Assembly (NCBI GenBank): GCA_036346275.1
Contig: CM070711.1
Span: 51,461,435 to 51,525,434, forward strand
Reading direction: 5' to 3'
Length of the DNA: 64,000 bases
DNA from: Otatea glauca
Taxonomy: Eukaryota > Streptophyta > Magnoliopsida > Poales > Poaceae
Part shown: positions 55,149 through 64,000 of the stretch, piece by piece
Numbering within the stretch: position 1 is the stretch's first letter
How the letters are laid out: each line of letters opens with the position of its first letter
The notes under the pieces: generated by a model
Databases searched by the model: none
Told to the model about the DNA's origin: nothing
The model's input: only the letters and a program-made list of their open reading frames with translations
Program-made: the position numbers and the translations under genes

Positions 55149-55776
55149 CGGACCAAATATTTTGGTCCGCAGTACATGGGTTGATCAAGGAGATGGTCTG
55201 GCATACAACTGAGAGAGATATATGAGTATCAGACTAAATTGCTTGGTCCGTTACACATGACTTTCAAAAGATTTTGCTTAGGCATAGAGACCTATGAACG
55301 TCGGACCAAAATTTTGGTCCGTCATACATGGACAAAGCAAGAGATTTGCCAGGAACAGAGACACATGTACTTCGGACCAAATTTTTGGTCCGTTATGCAT
55401 GGACTTCATAGAAGATTGGTTTTGGCAAGAAGACACATGTACTTCGGACCAAATTTTTGGTCCGTTATGCATGGACTTCACAGAAGATTTGTGCCAAGAA
55501 CCTTTTTCAACATAGACAAACTTTAACAAAGGACTTTAAACATAAATATTTTGTCTGTTTCCTGGGTAAAAACAAACTATTTTGAAGATAGAGAATACTT
55601 GTTTTAGGTTTCGATTAAAAAGTACATCAAAGATTTAGTCTGGCCAAAAACTTATACACTGAAAGGGATGCCGGACCAAATTTTTGGTCTGCTGAGGATA
55701 GGAAACCTAATACATCTTTGATCCGATACTGAGGAGTGAATATTACATATATGCCGGACCAAAAATATTTGGTCCG
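55149..55776. repeat. CGGACC-GGTCCG palindrome array in the outer LTR
   Basis: Six near-perfect palindromes of about 20 nt: 55149-55169, 55302-55321, 55373-55392, 55445-55464, 55672-55691 (one arm changed) and 55755-55776, typified by CGGACCAAAATTTTGGTCCG. Several are followed by a CATGGAC word and some repeat with a 71-72-bp period. They stand upstream of the LTR TATA box. Confidence 0.9.
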
Positions 55777-56299
55777 TCATATATGGGCAGACTTTTGACT
55801 AAGAAGATTTTAAAGGAATGTTTGACCAGGAATATGTGGATATGGATGTGAGTATATTTTAATCTGAAAAACAGATACACAAAAAGGAGTTTTGACAAAG
55901 AATAGATTCAAGATTTGCAACGGACTAAAGAATATGGATAGGTAAAGATTGGTCCATTGTCCTGGAAGGTATAATTTTAGAAGGGTAAAGATTGAGTGTT
56001 TTTTGCTCCAAGAGATCTAGTTTTGCTTTTGCCTAACAAATTATTTCCTTGTGCAAAGTCCCTCTTTTTGGACAACTAATCAAAGATAAAACACCTAGGC
56101 TATTAGACTTAAAACATAGACTTAAAACATCTCCCAAGATATAAATTATAAACTAAAAGCCTTAATCTTGTAGTACCAGCTTATTTCATCATAGGTTCCA
56201 GCTCACTTATCTTCAAGCTTTGAATATTAATAACTTAGTCATCAATTCCAAAACCATGATAATATAAAAATAAAATTGAGGGGTTCCTAGATGCTATCA

Positions 56300-56316
56300 A
56301 TCTCCCCCTTTTTGGT
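56300..56316 (-). other. Polypurine tract next to the outer 3' LTR
   Basis: On the minus strand CCAAAAAGGGGGAGAT directly precedes the LTR start TGATAGC. This is the highly conserved Sirevirus PPT form. A second copy (AAAGGGGGAGAAA) is at 56559-56573. Confidence 0.85.
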
Positions 56317-56625
56317 AATTGATGACAACATACCTTTTAGTTAGTAATATCTTATTTATTCTGCAAAACAGAGTTAGCTGAATATACTAACAGCAGAAAT
56401 AGAGAGTAAATTTGCACCCCCTTAATGAAAGCATTCATATCAAAGTAGAAAATCCGAGCATATAGTATCTAAAATATAAATAAGAAATCACACCATAAAC
56501 ATAGCACAGAACATAATATTCATATAGATAAGCCAGCCTATAGAGGAGAACTAAGGTTTTTCTCCCCCTTTGGCATCAATAGCCAAAAAGGGACCCTATT
56601 TGCGCCTTGAAGAAAGTCTTTTGAG

Positions 56626-59121
56626 CTAGCCCTGAGCTTTGCTTTTCTTTGGAGAAGAGGCAGGTTGTTCATCAGTAGCTTCTTGGCTTGGATTATCTGC
56701 CCCTTGAGACATAGCTCGATCATGCCAACTTGGATAGTCTGGGTCTCCTGGCTGGATAACCAACAGTTGAAGATCTGACTGAATCTGTTCCAAGGATTCA
56801 TTCATATTGCGAGTTTCAGCAAGGACGTCGCCCACATCATATATGCAATCATGCGCCAGGCGAGTATGGTCGAGCAAAGCATCTTCAGTAAATTCAGACA
56901 GATGATCTAATTGGTGTCGCATCCATAACTGATTGCTTGTATGAGATGTGCTTGCAGCTTCCACTTGATTTCTCAGTTTCTTGTAGTGATCATCCATCTT
57001 CTGATTCATGTCATACAATCTGTCCTTTATCAGATTTTGAGTAGTGTCGAGCTGTTGGACCTGCTGTCTATGATTTTCCTGATTTTTGCTTAGGTGGTCA
57101 AATCTTGACATGGCTTCATTATAGAACTTCATTTCTTCCTCATATCTTTGAGCTGCTGCATTCTAATCTTCCATGTATCTAGCTTGGAATCCTCTTTGAT
57201 CGGCATAGTATTGTTGCTCAAAGTGTGAAAACCAGGAAGGCTGAGAATCAAAGATGTTTTCTTGAGCCTGAAATGTGTTATCTTGTCCTTGCTCATCATA
57301 CTTAGGAGAGGATGATTTGGGGTACTGATAGTCAAACAAGCTTTCCCAACCAGGAAATGTATCCCTTTGATCATGCTTAGGATGAGCTGATGATGAAGGA
57401 TATAAGGGTTCATATTGCTGGGGTATTTCAGATGGCATCCTAGACCCTCTAGCTTCATTTTCATTTGCTCCTGGTCTGAAAGTCTGCGCTTCTATGAACC
57501 TTGCTGCTGCAGCTGCTTCTTGAAGTTGATAAATTTGATGTTCTTCATCCAAGGTTTTATCAACTGAGCTTGAAAGCCTTTGAGTCGCAGCATCATCTAT
57601 TCTCTATGATTCACTTTCATGAAACACTTCAGTTGCTTCTTGAGAGAGGTGGCTTAGAGTCTTCTCTTTTTCCTTCTGAACACTAGGTTCTCTGACATTT
57701 CTGCTCTGATCAGACATAGGATGACTTTCATACTCTTGATGATAGCTTCCATAGGACTGATGCCAAAAGTCACTTTGTTGTGCTTGGGAAATACTTCTAG
57801 CACTATTTCTGTCAAACTCATTTTCAGCCTCAACCCTTTCTTCACTTTCTTCTTTAGGCTGAATTGGTTGATTTTCTGCCACTCTTTGAAGAAACCCAGA
57901 AATCCTTAGACTCTGTCCAGTAGCCTGATGCATACTATATTTCTTCGGAAAGCATTTGAATTCCTTATTCAGATCATCTTGAGAGATAATGCCTTGAGCC
58001 AACAGGACTTCAGTGATTAACTGGGCAAAAGGCAAAGAGCTACTGAACTTTTTATAGATGGCTTCCTCCATCTGCCCAAAGAAGTAATCAACTAGATCTA
58101 TAGGCTGTCTTGACAGAATGAGATGTAGCAACCAAGCTAACACTGAGGTTATTCCTTCTTTATATCCAGACTTGGGATATATAGTGTGCCTCAATATTAA
58201 GAGCAGAACCTTAGCTTCTTCAGACAGGCAAGACACCCTATTTGGATTAAAATCCTTACTTGAGGTGTCTTTGTATATGTGTCCTGACACTTGTAAGTTT
58301 GGCATGTCCCCACTCTGTCTCCACCTCTGATGTGGATACATCTTTTCAAAGATTCTTGTCTTATTTGCCAGAGGACTAGAAGCTCCTATTGCTGATTCAA
58401 ACTGGGACGACCTGATTTTTCTTATTTTTCCATTCAGAGTGAACATGATATATTTCCTTTGCTTGTTCACAAGTAAAGAAGCATAAAACTCTAGAGTCCT
58501 TGAAACACTCCATGGAATTGTTTTATTTGACATGATTCTTACTAGTCCAGGAGTGGAGTTTATGTAATCAAACAGTCCAGATGATCCAATAATATTGTTT
58601 ACTTGATCCCATTCTACATATTGGTGGTTTGACAGAGCAGAAATCAACTTTCCTTTTCCATCTCTTCTGTTCAGATAGGCATGGTAAATATTTTTGTGTA
58701 ACAAGGACACAAAATTTTCACCCAGGGCTGGCCTTGACTCTGGGAACCAGACCTTTTCACTGACTAACCGAACTACTCTTAACTTCTTAGTACTAAGTTT
58801 TGCCAGATCTTCACTACTAAGAATATCAATTTCAGAGATTAGTTCAGTGCTTTCTAAGGAGGATTCACTGTCAGGTTCATATGGACAATCCTCAGAGGAT
58901 GACTCAGGTTCAACTATCTGCTTTCCTTTTCTTGGATGAGAGGTTACTAATTTTCTGTTTGCTCGAGCAGCACTATGAATATCAGGAATTTGTACTGGTC
59001 CATGAGATTGTTCAGGCTCATTTGTTTCAGACGTTGAACTGGATCTTCTTTGCTTTTTATTCTTGACTTTATCAATAATTTTTCCAATCAAGCCCCTTTT
59101 GTCAGGATTCTTTGACCTCAT
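56626..59121 (-). pseudogene. Env-like third ORF of the outer element
   Basis: One reading frame of 832 codons with only two in-frame stops, both TAG (57604-57606 and 57163-57165), ending at 56626. The N-terminal part is basic (KNPDKRGLIGKIIDKVKNKK), then Ser/Glu-rich, then a globular region (about residues 95-400, with SEKVWFPESRP and MSNKTIPWSVSRTLEFYASL). A Gln/Ser-rich stretch follows, and a coiled coil near the C-terminus (MNQKMDDHYKKLRNQVEA). This is the env-like/ORF3 protein of Sireviruses, of unknown function. I see no clear signal peptide or membrane segment, so an envelope role is not supported by this copy. Confidence 0.7.
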
Positions 59122-60436
59122 TTTTGCTTTCTGACTTAAACACAGACTAATTGCTCAGACTCAGGACCAGGCTCTCTTCAAACAAAAGAACAGACCTAAA
59201 AGGAAGAACTAAATCTAAGCACCAGGTCTAGGGTTCGAGATTTAGAAGAGAAAAGAAAAGTTCTAAGGAACTTACTGAGCTTAGAAGGAGATTCTTGCGC
59301 ACAATGTCGAACGATCACCGTCGCCAAGATCCGGTCAGGATTTGCTTCGGTGAAGAGAGGAAGGAAACTTCTGGTTCTGAGAAGTTTTTGTGCAAGCAAG
59401 GCAATAACAAGGAGGTTTTTGATGGAAGAAGTTACTGCATTGAATGCATTTGCAGAAGTAAAAGCCATGGAAACTGACACCTTTTAACCTGGGTAGTTGG
59501 AGGGGAACAGAAGTTTTGTACGGATGGTGGGACCTCCCCCCTTTTTGAGGGCAGTTTGAGCAGGCACAGAGAGACCCAGAAGTAGGGTCAGGTTAGCAAT
59601 GGGTAAGACCTAAAGCAATAGGTAAGATTTTGAACAACTTTTGAATTCTGAGAAGAGAATAAGGAATTTTTTTTTAAAGCTTGGCATAAATTGTTTGAGT
59701 TTAGATAAGAGTCAAGACTTAGAGATATTTAATCATGAGGCAGACTTGACTTTAAACGGACTTGGACAGATTACAATTTGGGCCGGACCAAAAGTTTGTA
59801 CTCAGCCTGGACCAGATTTAGTCCGCTTCGTATTAAGACCAAAGCTCTTATTATTGACGGACCAAAAAATTTAGTCCGGAGAGCATTGTCGGTTTATTTG
59901 AGATTGGTCCGATCCAAGAAGGAACCCGTAACTTAGAGTTGTTCTCAGTCTGTATCATGTCTATATTTCTGAAAATTTTAAAGATAAGAGATATATCTAA
60001 GATCAACAACCAAATTCAATCAAACACGATTTCAGTTAATGTTTGAGTCTGGTAATCAAGTAAGCTTAAGTATTTCTTTAAACTAAGCTTATCTGAAAAA
60101 CTCAAGTATTTTAATATGGACACTTTGCTGAAAAGGCACCAAAAATTTGTTTCTTTATAATTTTGATTAGATAGGGATGAGCATAGAAAGATAAGTCTTA
60201 TAGCCAAATTTTTTAAAAAAACTTTATTCAAAGAGTCATTTTAACTTGACATTGTTACTTTATCCATATTGTGTAGTCGAAATAGTAATCTGTCGAACTA
60301 GAGCCGCGAAAGATCATAACGTGTTATGCGACTAGTCGAAGTCATGTTCTAGCGACATACACTTATGAATAAAGTTTACCTTATAAAGTATGAGAGACAA
60401 GAAATGACTCAATAGATCATTTTAGAACAACATCAT
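59122..60436. other. Spacer between the env-like ORF and the small ORF
   Basis: Holds a PPT-like tract (CTCAAAAAGGGGGGAGGTC on the minus strand, 59532-59550) and two more CGGACC palindromes (59806-59825 and 59858-59878), the same word as in the LTR. Open frames at 59196-59480 and 59641-59874 show no known motif. Confidence 0.5.
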
Positions 60437-60442
60437 TTTATT
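60437..60442 (-). terminator. AATAAA poly(A) signal of the small ORF
   Basis: AATAAA on the minus strand, about 60 nt after the stop codon of the 60501-60716 ORF. Confidence 0.5.
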
Positions 60443-60500
60443 TAAATACAGAGTCCCGGATTACATGATCAGAGGAAATGGGACAAGACAAGAACAGAAA

Positions 60501-60716
60501 CTAGTTTTCTCCCCTACGAGCGCGCCCGAGAGCCTCTATGAGTGCATCTCTGGCCCTGAGGAGAGTGGGGAAAGCCTCTAGGAAAGCATCTACTGCAGCA
60601 GTGTCCTTGACGACCTCCTTTTCTTCTGCCATCTCCTTTAGATAGCGATCAAACTCCTTCCAGAGCTCAGCAAGCTCTAGATCGTCTCGATCATCTCCAT
60701 AGGGTCCTTTCGGCAT
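60501..60716 (-). CDS. Small 71-aa ORF with its own TATA box inside the Sirevirus-like element
   Basis: Starts MPKGPYGDDRDDLELAELWK and ends IEALGRARRGEN. It is intact, charged and predicted helical, with an acidic N-terminal half and a basic end. It is flanked by a TATA box 66 nt before the ATG and an AATAAA about 60 nt after the stop. Codon use is more GC-rich than the neighbouring pol and env-like ORFs, which both carry stops. I do not recognise the family. It could be a captured host fragment, an element gene of unknown role or a chance ORF. The position between pol and the env-like ORF is where Sireviruses usually have only spacer. Confidence 0.5.
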   Translation of the reverse strand: MPKGPYGDDRDDLELAELWKEFDRYLKEMAEEKEVVKDTAAVDAFLEAFPTLLRARDALIEALGRARRGEN

Positions 60717-60781
60717 GTTGAAAAACTTAGAAAAGAGAGAAGCTACGAGATAGATTGTATCTTCAGAGCCTCTTGTACGCC

Positions 60782-60788
60782 TTTTATA
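60782..60788 (-). promoter_or_regulatory. TATA box of the small ORF
   Basis: On the minus strand GGCTATAAAAGGCG, a textbook plant TATA context. A start about 30 nt downstream would give a leader of about 35 nt rich in CT. Confidence 0.6.
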
Positions 60789-60982
60789 GCCATTTCGTCA
60801 AGAGAGAAGTAAATGCATCAAAATCCGAGGCGACTTGAAGTTAGAGAAGATACGGAAAAACTGGGAGTTACGGAAAACGAAACGATTTTTGACAGAAAAT
60901 TATGCAAAGCCGGGGTAAGAAATCAAGAAAGAAAAAGATAGGATAAACATGGTAAACAAAAGTGCTCCCCCTTAGTCAGACA

Positions 60983-63900
60983 TTATCGAGCAATATTTGA
61001 AAAAGCAATGATATTTAGTTCATTTCTTAATTTTGAAAATTTGGCCTCATCAAGCGGCTTAGTGAAAATATCAGCCAGTTGGTCCTCAGTTCTTACATGA
61101 CTAAGCATAATATTTCCTTTAGCAACATGATCACGAATAAAGTGATGTCGAATTTCAATATGCTTAGTTCTGGAGTGTTGGACCGGATTGTTTGCTATTT
61201 TCACTACAGTTTTATTATCACACAGTAGAGGCACATTTTCAAATTTTATACCAAAATCTAAGAATGTTTGTTTGATGAATAAAATTTGAGCACAACAACT
61301 TCCTGCAATCACATATTCGGCTTCGGCAGTCAATAGTGCTACTGAATTTTGCTTTTTAGAAAACCAAGAAACTAAATACCTTCCAAGCAAATGACAACTC
61401 CCTGAGGTGCTCTTACGATCAATCTTGCATCCGGCATAATCAGAATCTGAGTAGCCTAGAAGCTCAAAGGGAGAACCTTTAGGGTACCATAAACCAATAC
61501 TTGAAGTAAACTTAAGATATCTAAATATTCTTTTTACAGCACTTAAGTGAATTTCTTTAGGAGCAGCTTGAAATCTAGCACACATACATACACTAAACAT
61601 GATATCAGGCCTAGATGCTGTCAAGTATAGTAAAGAACCTATCATGGATCTAAAAAGTTTTTGATCAACAGACTTACCTCCCACATCTTGATCAAGATGT
61701 GTATTAGTAGCCATGGGAGTCTTTATGATCTTGCACTCTTCCATTTTGAAGCGTTTGAGAAGATCCTTAGTATATTTTTCTTGTGAAATAAAGGTTCCTT
61801 CCTTTAACTGCTTGATTTGAAATCCTAGAAAGAATGATAGTTCCCCAATCATAGACATCTCGAATTCTTTGGCCATCATGTCACCAAATTCTTTACAAAG
61901 AGAAGTATTAGTACAGCCAAAGATAATATCATCAACATATATTTGACAAATCATTAATGTTCCATTGATGTCTTTTAAAAACAATGTTGGATCAACCTTT
62001 CCAGTTTTGAAGTCCTTATTGAGTAAAAAATCTCTAAGACACTCATACCAAGCTCTAGGAGCTTGTTTTAGACCATAGAGTGCCTTAGATAATTTATACA
62101 CGTGGTTTGGCAAATTTGGGTCTTCAAAATCAAGTGGTTGTTCAACATAGACAGTTTCATCAATGAATCCATTTAGAAATGCACTTTTTACATCCATTTG
62201 AAATAGAGTGATATTAAAATGAGTAGCAAAGGCAAGAAGAAACCGAATAGCTTCAAGACGAGCCACTGGGGCATAAGTCTCTCCATAGTCCAGTCCTTCT
62301 ATTTGAGTAAATCCTTGAGCTACAAGTCTGGCTTTATTCCTTATCACCACCCCATTTTCATCTTGCTTATTTCTGAATACCCATTTTGTACCAATAACAT
62401 TGTGATCCTTTGGGCGATTTGTTAAACTCCAAACTTTGTTTCATTCAAAATTGTTAAGTTCTTCTTCCATAGCAATTATCCAATCAGCATCTTCTAGTGC
62501 TTCTTCCACTGATTTAGGCTCAATACACGAGACAAAAGAGTAATGTTCACAAAAAGAAGCTTGTCTAGAACGAGTTCGGACACCCATACTAAATTCACCA
62601 ATGATTTGATCTGAGGGATGGTCCTTTGCAATGGTATGATGGCTTCTGATGGGAACTCGACGATCTTGTTCTTTTTCATCTTCTTCTTCCTCTTGAGTTC
62701 CATCATGAGGCACCATTGATTGAGTGGGGAGTTCATCCTTGTCTTCCTTTGGTCGAATATCACCCACTTCCATCTTCTTCATTGCTTGTGCCAAGCCATC
62801 ATCTCCTACATCATCTAAATTCTCATGCCCACCTTATGAGCCATTAGATTCATCAAACTTTACATAATAAGTTTCTTCTACCAGTCCAGTGGTATTATTA
62901 AAGACTCTATATGCTTTGGATTTAGAGGAATAGCCCAGCATGAAGCCAGAGTCACATCTAGTTTGAAATTTCCTCAAATGAATTCTCTTTTTATAGATAT
63001 AAACTTTACAACCAAACACACGAAAATATGATACATTTGGTCTCCTTCCTGCCAAAAGTTCATAAGGAGTTTTCTTAAGCAGTCTATGAAGATAAAGTCT
63101 ATTTACAGCATGACAAGCAGTATTGATTGCTTCAGCCCAAAAGGCATAAGAGGTTTCATATTCATCTAGCATAGATCTAGCCATTTCAATCAAGGTTCGA
63201 TTTTTCCTTTCAACAACACCATTTTGCTGAGGAGTATAAGTAGCAAAGAGTTCATGCTTAATCCCTAATTCATCACAGTATTCAATGATATTTGTGTTAA
63301 CGAACTCAGATCCATTGTCACTTCTTATTTTCTTGATGGGACAATCGAATTCATTTTGAGCCCTTTTTGCAAAAATTTTGAAGATTTTTCCAACTTTACT
63401 TTTGTTTGGCAAAAAGAATACCCAAGTGAATCTGGAAAAATCATCAACAATTACTAAACAATAAGAGTTACCACCAATGCTGGCATATGAGGTGGGACCA
63501 AACACATCCATATGCAGAAGCTCAAGTGGTCTAGTGGTGGACATGATACTTTTAATTGGATGAGAATTAGCTACTTGTCTGCCTGCTTGACAAGCACTGC
63601 ATAGCTTATTCTTTTCAAATTTGACATCTTTCAAACCCACCACAAGATCATTTTTGAAAAGCTTCTTTAGATTAGACATACCTACATGCCCCAGACGCCT
63701 ATGCCAAAGCCATCCGAGGGAGACTTTAGCTAGCATGCAGGTTGAGATACATGAGGAGTTAGATTTGAAATCTACTAAATAGAGATTTTGAAATCTGAAT
63801 CCTTTGAATATAAGCTTTTCATTTTTATCAAATACAGTTACCCCATCGAAGTGAAGTTACAATGAAATCCAAGATCACATAATTGAGCAACAGACAGTAA

Positions 63901-64000
63901 ATTGAAGTTTAAGGAATCAACGAGAAGAACATTGTCAATAGAGTGATCGTTTGATATGGCAATCTTACCAAGACCTTTTACCTTTCTTTTGCTGTTGTCT
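60983..64000 (-). pseudogene. Pol of the outer Sirevirus-like element, partial
   Basis: Read from the window edge: gag-pre-integrase (LLVDSLNFNLLSVAQLCDLG, about 63890), then a one-base frameshift in the G-run near 63841-63844; integrase 63736-62834 (LWHRRLGHVGMSNLKKL, core DVFGPTSYASIGGNSYCLVI, GVVERKNRTLIEMA); linker 62794-62441; RT and RNase H 62350-60983 (LFQMDVKSAFLNGFIDETVY, QIYVDDIIFG with the catalytic YVDD, SDSDYAGCKIDRKSTSG, EIRHHFIRDHVAKGNI, ADIFTKPLDEAKF). All these segments share one frame, broken only by TAA at 62834-62836 and TGA at 62441-62443. It would make and integrate cDNA. Far better preserved than the inner element's pol. Confidence 0.85.

Larger units (their letters stand above)
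42818..56299 (-). repeat. 3' LTR of the outer element, split by the inner element
   Basis: The parts 42818-43170 and 54727-56299 make an LTR of about 1.92 kb. Plus-strand ends are TGAAGGATCGATATGG and TTCCTAGATGCTATCA; on the coding strand it starts TGATAGCATC directly after the PPT. Confidence 0.75.
42818..64000 (-). mobile_element. Outer Sirevirus-like Copia element, continuing past the window
   Basis: Minus-strand element: pol (64000-60983), a small ORF (60716-60501), an env-like ORF (59121-56626), a polypurine tract and the 3' LTR (56299 down to 42818, interrupted by the element at 43171-54726). The left flank GGCCC (42813-42817) is the TSD to look for beyond 64000. Sirevirus features are an extra ORF after pol, several PPT-like tracts (56300, 56561, 59534, 60964 on the opposite strand) and palindrome arrays. 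Its gag and 5' LTR lie outside the window. Confidence 0.8.

Noticed and set aside
1..64000. tRNA, rRNA or organellar insertions
   Set aside because: I looked for obvious cloverleaf ends, rRNA-like and chloroplast-like stretches and saw none, apart from primer sites complementary to tRNA.

Overview
This is nuclear DNA from a flowering plant, almost certainly a grass. The grounds are Sirevirus-type and other Copia retrotransposons, Mutator-like elements (MULEs) carrying plant-mobile-domain genes, Tourist-like MITEs, an L1-type LINE with a zf-RVT domain, and one GC-rich host gene in an AT-rich, repeat-filled background. I cannot name the species. About 2 to 3 kb looks like host coding sequence; most of the rest is transposable elements or their remains.

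Layout. 1-2.3 kb: AT-rich DNA and a truncated Copia LTR. 2.3-2.8 kb: remnant of a mitochondrial carrier gene with intron positions preserved. 4.2-6.3 kb, minus strand: the only convincing intact host gene, a DUF1221 protein kinase that has lost catalytic residues. 7.4-9.2 kb: a deleted Copia element with 237-bp LTRs. 9.7-10.1 kb: a Tourist-like MITE. 11.7-20.2 kb: one dead LINE split by four insertions, each with target-site duplications (TSDs): a small MULE, a Copia element that itself holds a foldback MULE, a solo LTR and a hAT element. 20.9-26.6 kb: MULE copy 1, with a transposase relic, an internally deleted plant-mobile-domain (PMD) gene and a zinc-finger gene with its own repeat array and TATA box. 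26.6-32.5 kb: a run of short MITE-like and hAT-like elements.

32.9-42.8 kb: MULE copy 2, with a promoter array, TATA box, 5'-UTR intron, transposase and a longer PMD gene. Its transposase is split by a 3,351-bp solo LTR (TSD ATGTG) that carries a striking array of short hairpins. At 42,818 a minus-strand Sirevirus-like element begins and runs past the right edge. Its 3' LTR is itself interrupted by a complete plus-strand Sirevirus-like element (43,171-54,726, LTRs of 1,640 and 1,638 bp).

Together the window is a stratified record of insertions: MULE, then solo LTR and Sirevirus, then a second Sirevirus inside the first one's LTR. Most stop codons breaking these genes are consistent with C-to-T change, as expected for methylated DNA. 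The signals most worth following are the hairpin array with a constant AACACAT core and co-varying arms (35.5-37.9 kb), a small TATA-ORF-polyA gene between pol and the env-like ORF of the outer Sirevirus (60.4-60.8 kb), palindrome arrays placed just upstream of LTR TATA boxes, and the multi-gene MULE family.
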